Below, in pieces: positions 54,721 to 63,510 of a stretch of DNA of 64,000 nucleotides; position 1 is the first letter of the stretch; each line of letters starts with the position of its first letter. The stretch covers positions 1 to 64,000 of the forward strand of contig JBIQKZ010000006.1 in NCBI GenBank assembly GCA_044464765.1, read 5' to 3'. The notes under the pieces were generated by a model. The model made no database searches. It saw only the letters and a program-made list of their open reading frames with translations, and was not told the origin of the DNA. The stretch comes from JBIQKZ01 sp044464765 (GTDB lineage: Bacteria > Pseudomonadota > Gammaproteobacteria > Burkholderiales > Burkholderiaceae_B). Made by a program: the position numbers and the translations under genes.

Positions 54721-55686
54721 TTAGCCGGTGACTACGCGAGGCGAGTGGACAGCCTGCGCAGCGTGAGCCTGCCGGCGAAACAAACGCCAGGAATTGCCGG
54801 CCACGGCCAGCGATGACAGCAACATGGTCAGGGCCGCCAGCCAAGGCTGGACCCAACCCACCGCCGCCAGCGGCATCATCAATACGTGCCATGCCATGGA
54901 CCCATACAGATTCTGGCGCGACACCTGACCCGTGGCGCAAACCAGGCGGTACAGGTTGGACTGGTCGGTATCAGGCTGGGCCAGCAGGCTGGCGTGCGCT
55001 GCGGCGATGGCAGTGGGAACGGCCATCGCCATCGCACAGGGGCAACTGATCACCAGCATGGCCACCATGACGCCCACGGCCTGGGCGGGTGCATAGCTGT
55101 ACCAGACCAGACCAACGACCGCCGTCAGGCCCAGTTGGATGGCTGTGAACCAGAACGCGATACGGTCCGCCCGGATCGACAGCACGCTGCGATACTGCTC
55201 GATGAATTCGTGCGTCTTTCCAATGCCCATGGCTTGTCTGGCGCACAGCTCCATATAGCGCGCCGTTAGCAAAAATGCAACGAACATGGTGACGGAATCA
55301 AAATAAACTTCGCCCCGGGCCGTCCAGGTGGACCAGACGCTCGGCACGAAGGCGGCCACGATCCCCAGGGCCACGGGGACATCCATCCCGACCCGCAGCT
55401 TGCGCACCTGCCCAATAAAACCCTGCCAGACCGGCCAGGCGCAATACCAGATCAAGGGCACGGTGAGCGCCAGGCTGATCCAGTTCATGATGATGATGGC
55501 TGAATCCAGGAAGCTGCGATCAGCATCGGACATCGGGTCATCGCGGACATAGCCGGGAAAGGCGAACATCATGACCTGCATCATGATCAGCCAGGCCAGC
55601 CCCAGCCGCGCCAGCATACGCCGACGGTTCAACCGGTCGGCGCTGGAGAGGCTCTCGGGAACAACAAAGATGGAATACGCGCGCAT
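54721..55686 (-). CDS. CcoI-like membrane core of a copper P-type ATPase without catalytic domains
   Basis: A 321-residue protein in the ccoI position. It keeps the full set of helices of a CcoI/FixI P1B-ATPase: two N-terminal helices (MA, MB), TM1-TM2 (MDVPVALGIVAAFVPSVW, VYFDSVTMFVAFLLTARYMEL), TM3-TM4 with the CPC motif (LVISCPCAMAMAVPTAIA) and the last pair (LYGSMAWHVLMMPLAAVGWV, LTMLLSSLAVAGNSWRLFRR). The N-terminal metal-binding domain, the actuator domain with TGE and the DKTGT phosphorylation/nucleotide domain are all absent, replaced by about 25-residue linkers. The frame is unbroken. The YN pair usual in the penultimate helix reads WH. A perfect Fnr box drives the gene. Confidence 0.88.
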   Translation of the reverse strand: MRAYSIFVVPESLSSADRLNRRRMLARLGLAWLIMMQVMMFAFPGYVRDDPMSDADRSFLDSAIIIMNWISLALTVPLIWYCAWPVWQGFIGQVRKLRVGMDVPVALGIVAAFVPSVWSTWTARGEVYFDSVTMFVAFLLTARYMELCARQAMGIGKTHEFIEQYRSVLSIRADRIAFWFTAIQLGLTAVVGLVWYSYAPAQAVGVMVAMLVISCPCAMAMAVPTAIAAAHASLLAQPDTDQSNLYRLVCATGQVSRQNLYGSMAWHVLMMPLAAVGWVQPWLAALTMLLSSLAVAGNSWRLFRRQAHAAQAVHSPRVVTG

Positions 55687-55688
55687 GA

Positions 55689-55737
55689 CACCATGACTAT
55701 AGCCCGAGCATGCGCGCAAGCGCTTGATCTATATCAA
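55689..55737 (-). promoter_or_regulatory. Fnr-dependent class II promoter of the CcoI-like gene
   Basis: A perfect Fnr box TTGAT-CTAT-ATCAA (55724-55737) and -10 TATAGT (55701-55696, minus strand) share the geometry of the ccoN promoter. They predict a start near 55689, only about 3 nt before the ATG at 55686, which would make the mRNA nearly leaderless. The whole site fits in the 53-bp gap after aceA. Confidence 0.85.
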
Positions 55738-55739
55738 CT

Positions 55740-57041
55740 TCAAGCTGCTTCGAACTGGGCCTCCTCGGTCGACCCGCTGAGCGCCGTAGTGGACGATTGA
55801 CCGCCTTCGATCACTTGAGTCACTGCATCGAAATAGCCTGTGCCGACCTCGCGCTGGTGTTTGACCGCCGTGAATCCCAGGTCGGTTGCAGCGAATTCTT
55901 TTTGCTGCAGCTCCACGAAAGCGCTCATCTGGCGACGGGCATAGCCATGCGCCAATTCGAACATGCCGTAATTCAGGGCATGGAAGCCCGCCAGGGTAAT
56001 GAACTGGAACTTGTACCCCATGGCGCCCAACTCGCGTTGAAACTTGGCAATCGTGGCGTCATCCAGGTTCTTCTTCCAGTTGAACGAGGGCGAGCAGTTA
56101 TAGGCCAGCATCTTGCCGGGAAACTGACGGTGGATCGCCTCGGCGAACCGGCGCGCATAGTCCAGATCGGGGGTCGAGGTCTCGCACCATAGCAAATCGG
56201 CATAAGGCGCATAGGCCAACCCACGCGAAATACCCTGTTCGATGCCTGCCCGGGTGCGGAAAAAGCCTTCGGCCGTGCGCTCGCCGGTGATAAACGGGCG
56301 GTCATTCTCATCAATATCGCTGGTGAGCAGATCCGCCGCATCCGCATCAGTGCGGGCCAGCAGCAAGGTAGGAACGTTCAGCACATCGGCGGCCAGCCGC
56401 GCCGACACCAGCTTGGCGACGGCTTCACGTGTGGGCACCAGAACTTTACCGCCCATATGCCCGCACTTCTTGACCGAGGCCAGCTGGTCTTCGAAGTGAA
56501 CCCCTGCCGCGCCCGCCTCGATCATGGCTTTCATCAACTCAAATGCGTTCAGCACGCCTCCGAAACCGGCTTCCGCATCGGCCACAATGGGTGCAAAATA
56601 GTCGATGTAGTCGTCGGCGTCCGGATTTTTGCCTTCCATCCACTGAACCTGATCGCAGCGTGTCAGCGCATTATTGATCCGGCGCACAACCTGCGGCACG
56701 GAATTAGCCGGGTACAGCGACTGATCGGGGTACATCTCGCCCGCGCCATTGGCGTCGCCCGCGACCTGCCAGCCCGAGAGATAAATAGCCTTCAGGCCAG
56801 CCTTCACCTGCTGCATGGCCTGATTGCCGGTCAGAGCGCCCAGCGAATTCACAAAAGGCTCGCTGTGCAGCAACGCCCACAGCTTGTTTGCGCCACGGCG
56901 GGCCAGCGTGTGCTCTGCAACCACAGAGCCTCTGAGCCGCACGACCTCTTCAGGGCCATAGCCTCGGCGTATCCCCTGCCAGCGCGGGTCTTCCGTCCAG
57001 GATTTTTGCAGTTCACGAACGGCGGCTTCGCGTAGAGTCAT
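55740..57041 (-). CDS. aceA: isocitrate lyase
   Basis: A 433-residue isocitrate lyase, which cleaves isocitrate to glyoxylate and succinate in the glyoxylate shunt. The catalytic cysteine is in KKCGHMGGKVLVPT; other signatures are GWQVAGDANGAGEMYPDQSLYP and LAYNCSPSFNWKKNLDD. The ATG at 57041 has AAGGAG 7 nt upstream. The shunt is needed for growth on acetyl-CoA such as that produced by the pca pathway. A palindromic operator lies about 95 bp upstream of the start codon. Confidence 0.97.
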   Translation of the reverse strand: MTLREAAVRELQKSWTEDPRWQGIRRGYGPEEVVRLRGSVVAEHTLARRGANKLWALLHSEPFVNSLGALTGNQAMQQVKAGLKAIYLSGWQVAGDANGAGEMYPDQSLYPANSVPQVVRRINNALTRCDQVQWMEGKNPDADDYIDYFAPIVADAEAGFGGVLNAFELMKAMIEAGAAGVHFEDQLASVKKCGHMGGKVLVPTREAVAKLVSARLAADVLNVPTLLLARTDADAADLLTSDIDENDRPFITGERTAEGFFRTRAGIEQGISRGLAYAPYADLLWCETSTPDLDYARRFAEAIHRQFPGKMLAYNCSPSFNWKKNLDDATIAKFQRELGAMGYKFQFITLAGFHALNYGMFELAHGYARRQMSAFVELQQKEFAATDLGFTAVKHQREVGTGYFDAVTQVIEGGQSSTTALSGSTEEAQFEAA

Positions 57042-57135
57042 GGTGTATCTCCTTGGTTCGATAGATGGAAAGTAAAAACAGAAAGAAAGCCATGGAAAAA
57101 GTCTACGCCTATGCTGCAACGCAAAAGCCACTTAT

Positions 57136-57149
57136 GTCTTATATAAGAC
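57136..57149. promoter_or_regulatory. palindromic operator in the aceA-queF control region
   Basis: GTCTTATATAAGAC is a perfect 14-bp palindrome that contains TATAAG, so it may overlap the aceA -10. The regulator is unknown. The 302-bp interval 57042-57343 between the divergent aceA and queF genes is AT-rich and otherwise shows only unassigned promoter-like A/T runs; no gene is visible. Confidence 0.65.
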
Positions 57150-57343
57150 TAAGAAAATTTTTCTTTATATTCAATCGTTTGGAGGTTTGATTTCGCGATG
57201 TAAAATACTATTTTTCGCTATGAGAAAATTGCGTGTGGCAACGCAGCACGCCGTTTTACATGACGAAGCTGTTTTCCCACCATATGAAAAATCAAGTACG
57301 CTGAACCCAGCGTATTTGGCTGATTTACCGGACACCGACTTTC

Positions 57344-58168
57344 ATGGATGAATCCTGTCTCGAACGGTCGCCCTTAGGGCACGACGTTCCTTATCCTTCC
57401 ACCTACGATGCCTCTGTGCTGTTTCCCATTGCCCGGGCTCAGAACCGGGAAGCTCTGGGCAACCGTCCTGCCTGGAGCGGTGCCGACTACTGGACAGCCT
57501 ATGAACTTTCCTGGCTGAATCCCAAAGGAAAGCCGGTCATCGCCGTGGCGCGTTTTGAATTCCCCCACGACAGCCCCTTTCTGATCGAATCCAAGTCATT
57601 CAAGCTTTATCTGAATTCATTCAACGAAAGCCGCTACGCAGACGCCGCAGCAGTCGTCAGCATGCTAAAGCACGACCTGAGCCAAGCGGCGGGCGCGCCG
57701 GTGGATGTCGTATTGCTGCCAATGGATGCCACTGAAATCGTAGCGTGCCGGCCACTGAACGGGGAAAGCCTGGACGGCCTGGACGTGGAAATCACCGACT
57801 ACCGACCCGCCCCACACCTGCTTTCGTGCGTAGCCGACGGCGGCGTGGTTACTGAAACCCTGGTGTCCGACCTGCTCAAGTCAAACTGCCCGGTTACCGG
57901 CCAACCCGATTGGGGCAGTGTGCAAATCAGCTATACCGGCCCGCAAATCGATCGCGCCGGTCTGTTGAAGTACATCGTGTCATTGCGACGCCACGACGAA
58001 TTCCACGAGCATTGTGTTGAACAAATGTTTTGCGATATTTGGCGCGCCTGCCAACCTGAAGCACTGACTGTCTATGCGCGCTACACGCGCCGGGGCGGCT
58101 TGGACATCAACCCTTCGCGTTCCAGCCATGCAGTCAGGCCCGACCTGCATCGAACACCGCGGCAATAG
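57344..58168 (+). CDS. queF: NADPH-dependent preQ0 reductase QueF
   Basis: A 274-residue long-form QueF (tandem tunnelling-fold domains) that reduces the nitrile of preQ0 to preQ1 in queuosine synthesis. The QueF motif ESKSFKLYLNSFN is at about residues 81-93, and the catalytic cysteine is in LKSNCPVTGQPDWGSV. The C-terminal RYTRRGGLDINPSRSS is conserved. With queH it gives two steps of one pathway in the window, 12 kb apart. Confidence 0.95.
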   Translation: MDESCLERSPLGHDVPYPSTYDASVLFPIARAQNREALGNRPAWSGADYWTAYELSWLNPKGKPVIAVARFEFPHDSPFLIESKSFKLYLNSFNESRYADAAAVVSMLKHDLSQAAGAPVDVVLLPMDATEIVACRPLNGESLDGLDVEITDYRPAPHLLSCVADGGVVTETLVSDLLKSNCPVTGQPDWGSVQISYTGPQIDRAGLLKYIVSLRRHDEFHEHCVEQMFCDIWRACQPEALTVYARYTRRGGLDINPSRSSHAVRPDLHRTPRQ

Positions 58169-58263
58169 GTCGGCCCAGGCCCGCTGCACAATTAATCGCG
58201 CAATACGCCGGCAACCTCGAACACCCCTGCGCTAGTCCGGCCTCGGGCCCCCAAGACGGGTAT

Positions 58264-59589
58264 TCAGCCGACAGCCGGAACTGCCCGCGCACTGCGGGCA
58301 ACAGCGCGCGCCACCATGTAAGCCAGACCCGAAGCCACCACAAACGCGGTAGCGGCGCCCAACCAAGGGCCCTGGCTATAACCCGCGTCAAGCATCAGGC
58401 CAAAGACAACCGGCCCCAACGAGCCGCCAACATCCATGCCTGAATACACCAGCCCGTACACGGTGCCCGTTGCGCCTTTGGGCGCCGCGCTGCGAATCAG
58501 CATATCGCGCGACGGCGTGGCGACACCCGCACAAAAGCCGGCCACGCCCACCACCACCATAGCCAATGAAGGCTCCAGAACGCCCGACGCCAACAACACC
58601 AGGAACAAACCTGCGCAAATCAGCGACAAGGCGACTGTGCGTTCGTTGTGAGGCGTGGCGCCCACCAGGAAGCCGCCCGTGATCATGCCAAGCGCCGACG
58701 CCAGCATATAGCCCGACAGCGTCGTGCCCGCCAGGACCTTATCAATGCCGTAGACATCCCCAAGCATGGGAATGGTGTAGTTCTGGACGGCCGACAAGGC
58801 AAACGTCGTACACACGAAGAAAAAGAATGCCCCCCACAACGCCGGCTTAGACAGCAGGATGGCAAGCGTATTCAGGACGGTTTCCCCCGATAGGTCTTGC
58901 TCGGCGGCGCTGCCGCCCGTGGGAGCCGGCTTGGCGGCGATGGGCGTGCTCTTGCCCGACCACACGAGCCCGGCTTTTTCCTCATCGCTGGCCAGCAGGT
59001 CACGGCCCAGCCACACCACGAACAGCACGACGGCAACCAACGCGGCCGCGCCAAATGCCGCCACCCGCCAGTCGGCCAGATGGATCAGGGCACTCATGTA
59101 GATCGGCGTAATGGCCCAGCCCAGATTTCCGGTAAAGCCGTGGGTACTGTAGGCATGACCCAGTCGCCGCGTGCTGACCCGGCCATTGATAATGGAAAAA
59201 TCCACCGGATGAAAAACAGAATTGCCGATCCCGCCGATCGCCGCAGCCAACAGCAACATGGCATAACCCGAAGCCAGGCCCAGCAGCACGCCCGCCACGA
59301 CGAAACACGCCAGGCCGAACCGTAATACCAGGGTGGGGCCGGTACGATCCACCACAAACCCCGAGATCGCCTGCCCAAAGCTGGAAATCAGGAAAAACAC
59401 GGAAACCAGAAAACCCAGTTCGACGAAGTCGTAGCCGAACTCCGCCGCCAACGGAAGGAACAACGTTGGCAGGACAAGCTGAAAAAAATGCGAGCTTGAG
59501 TGCGCAACGCCGATCATGCTGATGATTTGCCAGTCGCGGCGACGAGAATCGGGCGAGTCCGGGAGTTGATCTAAGGCTGTTGCGACCAT
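58264..59589 (-). CDS. MFS transporter
   Basis: A 441-residue major facilitator with twelve predicted helices and a long central loop (about residues 205-245, rich in Ala, Pro and Ser). SGFVVDRTGPTLVLRFG is the loop 2-3 region, and IGGIGNSVFHPVDFSIINGRVSTRRLGHAYSTHGFTGNLGWAI is notable for repeated Gly/His. The fold resembles the Fsr-like branch of drug exporters, but substrate is unknown. It is not tightly linked to its neighbours. Confidence 0.87.
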   Translation of the reverse strand: MVATALDQLPDSPDSRRRDWQIISMIGVAHSSSHFFQLVLPTLFLPLAAEFGYDFVELGFLVSVFFLISSFGQAISGFVVDRTGPTLVLRFGLACFVVAGVLLGLASGYAMLLLAAAIGGIGNSVFHPVDFSIINGRVSTRRLGHAYSTHGFTGNLGWAITPIYMSALIHLADWRVAAFGAAALVAVVLFVVWLGRDLLASDEEKAGLVWSGKSTPIAAKPAPTGGSAAEQDLSGETVLNTLAILLSKPALWGAFFFFVCTTFALSAVQNYTIPMLGDVYGIDKVLAGTTLSGYMLASALGMITGGFLVGATPHNERTVALSLICAGLFLVLLASGVLEPSLAMVVVGVAGFCAGVATPSRDMLIRSAAPKGATGTVYGLVYSGMDVGGSLGPVVFGLMLDAGYSQGPWLGAATAFVVASGLAYMVARAVARSARAVPAVG

Positions 59590-59617
59590 GGGAAATTCAG
59601 GTAAAAAAAATAATCAG

Positions 59618-60199
59618 TCAAGCGCGGCGATCGGATTTGTCACGAATTTCCGGCCAGGCCTTGTTCAGGTAATAACACATCGACCAAACGGTCAGCACGG
59701 CGGCGATGATGATCAGCACCCTGCCCACCCAACTGGCCGGTATGCCGTACAAAGGCTCCCAATACAGCAAGCAGGGAATAGCCACCATCTGCGCGCCCGT
59801 TTTGAACTTGCCCAGCCAGTGCACAGCCACGCTGCCGCTGGCGCCGATCTTGGCCATCCATTCGCGCAAGGCTGAAATCGTGATTTCACGGCCAATGATG
59901 ATAAGGGCAATAAACGAGTCGACGCGACTCAAATCGAGCAGTATCAGCAAAGCGGCGCAAACCATCAGCTTGTCGGCCACCGGATCCAGGAAGGCGCCGA
60001 ATGACGATGTTTGATTCCAGCGGCGCGCCAGCCAGCCATCGAACCAATCGGTCAGCGCAGCGACAATGAAGGCCAGGGCGCCCACCGTATCCCGCACCGG
60101 CATGGAGAGCCAATCGGCCGGCAAATAGAACAGCGCCACGAGCAAGGGGATCATGGCGATACGCAACCACGTCAGCGCAATTGGTAGATTCATCGGCAT
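59618..60199 (-). CDS. pgsA: CDP-diacylglycerol-glycerol-3-phosphate 3-phosphatidyltransferase
   Basis: A 193-residue integral membrane enzyme that makes phosphatidylglycerophosphate. The CDP-alcohol phosphatidyltransferase signature is complete: DWFDGWLARRWNQ followed by GAFLDPVADK. It begins MPMNLPIALTWLRIAMIP; ATG codons at 60199 and 60193 are both possible and neither has a strong ribosome-binding site. It lies 10 bp after uvrC, a common pairing. Confidence 0.95.
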   Translation of the reverse strand: MPMNLPIALTWLRIAMIPLLVALFYLPADWLSMPVRDTVGALAFIVAALTDWFDGWLARRWNQTSSFGAFLDPVADKLMVCAALLILLDLSRVDSFIALIIIGREITISALREWMAKIGASGSVAVHWLGKFKTGAQMVAIPCLLYWEPLYGIPASWVGRVLIIIAAVLTVWSMCYYLNKAWPEIRDKSDRRA

Positions 60200-60209
60200 A
60201 GTAGTAATA

Positions 60210-62036
60210 CTAACACCGCAAGGCGTGATAGATGCGCTCGGCCAGTTCGTTCGAGATGCCTTCCACCGAGCGTAAATCGTCGATGCTGGCATCCACCACG
60301 CCCGAAAATCCGCCGAACCGGGCCAGCAGCTTCTGGCGGCGCTTGGCGCCCACTCCTTCAATCTCTTCCAGCCGCGATACCGTGCGTGCCTTGGCCCGTT
60401 TAGCCCGCATCCCCGTAATTGCAAACCGGTGGGCCTCGTCGCGTATTTGCGCCACCAGCATCAGTGCAGCCGACTCGCCGCCCAGCGCCACAGGTGGTCG
60501 CCCATCGGCGAACACCAAGGTCTCCAGCCCCACCTTGCGGTTTTCCCCCTTGGCCACCCCGACAATACTTTTGATATCCAGGCCCAACTCGGCAAATACC
60601 TGGCGGGCGACCTCGACCTGCCCTTTTCCGCCGTCGATCAAGGCGATGGCCGGCATATCGGCCAACCCGTCCGCCACGCGCGAGAAGCGGCGATTCAGCA
60701 CCTGCCGCATGGCCGCGTAATCGTCGCCCGGCGTAATCCCTGCGATGTTGTAGCGGCGGTACAACGAGGGCTGCATTTCATGGTGCTTATACACAACACA
60801 CGACGCCTGCGTGGCCTCGCCCGCTGTATGACTGATGTCGAAACACTCCACTTGCAGGGCGTCTAGCGCCGCTTCATCCGTATCCAGATCCAGGGCGGTC
60901 GCCAGCGCCAAGGTGCGTGCCGCCCGCGCACTGGATTCCGTCAGCAGTCGCGCCAGGGCCATTTCAGCGTTCTTCTGCGCCTGCTCCAGCCAGGCCTTGC
61001 GCACCCCTTGCGGCTTGACCAGCAGGCGGGCCCGTGTTCCGGCCTGCTCTGCGAGCAGCTTGATCAAGCCCGGCTCGGGCAAGGGATGGGAACACACCAG
61101 CACTTCGGGCAGAACGCTGTCCAGATAATGCTGGGCCACAAACGCCGCCAACACGTCGGCCGGCTCGTCGCCATCGGTATGAGTGGGAAAGAAAGGCCGA
61201 TCGCCCAAATGACGGCCACCTCGCACCATTGCCAGATTGACGCAGACACGCCCTCCTGCCGAAGCCACGGCAATGATGTCGACATCGTCCTTGCCAATCT
61301 GCTCCATGGTCTGCTGCTGCAAGACTCGCGCCAGGGCGCCCATTTGGTCGCGCAACACGCCGGCTTCCTCGAAACGCAGCTCGTCTGATGCTTGCAGCAT
61401 ACGCTTTTCAATGTCCTGCATGACTTCAGAAGCACGCCCATCCAGGAAATCCACCGCCCTTTCGACATCAAGCCGGTAATCCTCTGGGGAAATCAGGCCG
61501 ACACAGGGCGCGGAGCAACGCGCAATCTGGTGCAACAGGCAAGGCCGGGACCGGTTGGCATAGACACTGTCCTCGCAAGTGCGCAACCGGAACACACGCT
61601 GGAGTATCTGTATGGTTTCCCGCACCGCCCAGGCATTGGGATAAGGCCCGAAATAGCGGCCCTTGCCGCTGGTGCTGCCGCGATAGTAGGCAATGCGCGG
61701 CGCATCGTGGCCGGTAATCTGCAGGTAGGGATACGATTTGTCGTCGCGAAACAGGATGTTGTAGCGCGGACGCAAACTCTTGATCAGGTTGTTTTCCAGC
61801 AGTAGCGCCTCGGCCTCGGTACGGGTCACCGTCACTTCAATGCGCGCCACCCTGGCCACCATATGGCCGATGCGGGGGCTGGCCTGCGTTTTCTGGAAAT
61901 AAGACGCCACCCGCTTCTTCAGATCGCGGGCCTTGCCCACGTACAGCACCTCGTCCTGCGCATCGATATGGCGGTAAACGCCCGGAAGGTGCGGCAGGTC
62001 AGCCAGAAATGATTTCAGATTGAAGCTGTCGGGCAT
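60210..62036 (-). CDS. uvrC: excinuclease ABC subunit C
   Basis: A 608-residue nucleotide-excision repair nuclease. The N-terminal GIY-YIG domain (LPGVYRHIDAQDEVLYVGKARDLKKRV) makes the 3' cut, a UvrBC motif lies near residue 215, the central RNase H-like domain (VECFDISHTAGEATQASCVV, ALIDGGKGQV) makes the 5' cut, and the C-terminus has helix-hairpin-helix repeats (LEEIEGVGAKRRQKLLARFG). The ATG at 62036 overlaps the end of nagZ by 38 bp. Confidence 0.97.
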   Translation of the reverse strand: MPDSFNLKSFLADLPHLPGVYRHIDAQDEVLYVGKARDLKKRVASYFQKTQASPRIGHMVARVARIEVTVTRTEAEALLLENNLIKSLRPRYNILFRDDKSYPYLQITGHDAPRIAYYRGSTSGKGRYFGPYPNAWAVRETIQILQRVFRLRTCEDSVYANRSRPCLLHQIARCSAPCVGLISPEDYRLDVERAVDFLDGRASEVMQDIEKRMLQASDELRFEEAGVLRDQMGALARVLQQQTMEQIGKDDVDIIAVASAGGRVCVNLAMVRGGRHLGDRPFFPTHTDGDEPADVLAAFVAQHYLDSVLPEVLVCSHPLPEPGLIKLLAEQAGTRARLLVKPQGVRKAWLEQAQKNAEMALARLLTESSARAARTLALATALDLDTDEAALDALQVECFDISHTAGEATQASCVVYKHHEMQPSLYRRYNIAGITPGDDYAAMRQVLNRRFSRVADGLADMPAIALIDGGKGQVEVARQVFAELGLDIKSIVGVAKGENRKVGLETLVFADGRPPVALGGESAALMLVAQIRDEAHRFAITGMRAKRAKARTVSRLEEIEGVGAKRRQKLLARFGGFSGVVDASIDDLRSVEGISNELAERIYHALRC

Positions 62037-63057
62037 AGCGGTAACGCTCAAGGCTTTGCAGGCTCTCCCAATCGAGGGCGGGACGTACGGGCATGAGGCG
62101 GCGAATGCGCTCCTGGGAGCGCGTGCTTGGCAGAACATTCAGGCGGGCCAGCAAATCGTCCGCCAGATCGGGGCGGTTGCATACCAGCACCATATCGCAA
62201 CCCGCGGCAAGGGCCGCCTGCGCACGCGCCAGGATGTCGCCGGCCACGGTCGCGCCTTCCATGGTCAAGTCGTCGGAAAACACCACGCCGTCGTAATTGA
62301 GGCTCTCGCGCAATATGGTCTGCACCCAGACGCTGGAAAACCCGGCGGGCCTGGAGTCGACACTGGGGTAGATCACATGGGCGGGCATGACGGATGGCAA
62401 GACCATGTCGCCCAGCCAACCGTAGGGAGCGGCGTCTTCCTGCATGATTTGTTCGAGCGTGCGGTCGTCGACCGGAATCTCGTGGTGGGAATCGCCCTGC
62501 ACGTACCCATGTCCGGGAAAGTGTTTGCCACAGGCGGCCATCCCCGCCAGCATCAGCCCCTGGATCAGCGCGCGCGCCAACATGGCCACCACTTGGGGCT
62601 CTCGATGAAAAGCGCGATTGCCAATGACTGAGCTGACTCCGTAGTCGAGGTCCAGCACCGGCGTAAAGCTAAGGTCAACGCCACAGGCTCGCAGCTCGGC
62701 GCCCAGCACATAGCCTGTTTCCGTGGCCAGGCGCATGGCCGCCAAAGAATCGTCCATCCAGATCTGACCAAACACACTCATGGCTGGCAGCGGTGTAAAC
62801 CCATCGTCGCGAAAGCGCTGCACCCGCCCGCCTTCGTGGTCCACGGCAATCAGCAAAGGTTCGTCGCGTTCGGCGTGGATGGCCCGGCAAAGTTCTGTCA
62901 GTTGAACCCGACTTTGAAAATTACGGGCGAACAGTATCACGCCGCCGACCGATGGGTGACGCAGACGCTGCCTTTCATGATCGGTCAACTCAGTACCCTG
63001 GACGTCAACCATGACGGGACCAGGGGGCAAGGCGGGTACTACTGGTAATTCGCTCAT
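61999..63057 (-). CDS. nagZ: beta-N-acetylhexosaminidase NagZ
   Basis: A 352-residue cytoplasmic glycoside hydrolase family 3 enzyme of peptidoglycan recycling, which removes GlcNAc from anhydro-muropeptides. KHFPGHGYVQGDSHHEIPVDDR carries the acid/base loop with the Asp-His dyad, and FSDDLTMEGA holds the nucleophile aspartate. The ATG at 63057 follows AAGG. Substrates or products can affect AmpC-type beta-lactamase control, but no ampC or ampR is visible here. Confidence 0.95.
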   Translation of the reverse strand: MSELPVVPALPPGPVMVDVQGTELTDHERQRLRHPSVGGVILFARNFQSRVQLTELCRAIHAERDEPLLIAVDHEGGRVQRFRDDGFTPLPAMSVFGQIWMDDSLAAMRLATETGYVLGAELRACGVDLSFTPVLDLDYGVSSVIGNRAFHREPQVVAMLARALIQGLMLAGMAACGKHFPGHGYVQGDSHHEIPVDDRTLEQIMQEDAAPYGWLGDMVLPSVMPAHVIYPSVDSRPAGFSSVWVQTILRESLNYDGVVFSDDLTMEGATVAGDILARAQAALAAGCDMVLVCNRPDLADDLLARLNVLPSTRSQERIRRLMPVRPALDWESLQSLERYRYARQLQSEIISG

Positions 63058-63070
63058 TGGACAACTGCCT

Positions 63071-63505
63071 TCAAAATTTAGCTTGCGCCTTGGGGACGAG
63101 CGCCTCGACCACGACAAACGCCATGGCAAGGTCGCTTTCATCCGTTACTGAAATATGAGCCGCCCCGAAACGCTGGGCATACCAGGACGCCAGCGGCTCT
63201 TCCAGATGCACGACGGGCCTGCCCCCTGGCTGATTCAAGGTTTGCATCAGCGGCCAGCTCATGGGGGAATGCATGCCCAGCCCGATCGCCTTGGAAAAGG
63301 CTTCTTTGGCGGAAAACCGCGTTGCCAGGAAACGGATGCCGCGTGCGGGGTCACGTGCGCGCCGCCGGTCAAACATGATCAGCTCGCGGGCGCCCAGTAT
63401 GCGCTGCGCAAACCGCTCGCCCTGGCGCTCGTAGGCCCGTTGAATACGGTCAACACGCACCACATCGGTGCCAATGCCGGCAATGCCGGCCGCCGGCAAT
63501 GCCAT
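63071..63505 (-). CDS. acpS: holo-[acyl carrier protein] synthase
   Basis: A 144-residue phosphopantetheinyl transferase that activates acyl carrier protein. GIGTDVVRVDRIQRAYERQG carries the metal-binding aspartate and RFLATRFSAKEAFSKAIGLG the second conserved motif. The ATG at 63505 is preferred to the GTG immediately before it. It lies 13 bp before nagZ and 5 bp after the enoyl-CoA hydratase gene, so the genes are probably cotranscribed. Confidence 0.95.
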   Translation of the reverse strand: MALPAAGIAGIGTDVVRVDRIQRAYERQGERFAQRILGARELIMFDRRRARDPARGIRFLATRFSAKEAFSKAIGLGMHSPMSWPLMQTLNQPGGRPVVHLEEPLASWYAQRFGAAHISVTDESDLAMAFVVVEALVPKAQAKF

Positions 63506-63510
63506 CACTT

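Noticed and set aside
54721..55719. Frameshifted or decayed full-length ccoI
   Set aside because: The frame is continuous from start to stop. The missing ATPase domains are not found in any frame of the flanking DNA, which is filled by aceA and ccoS, so it is not a simple frameshift.
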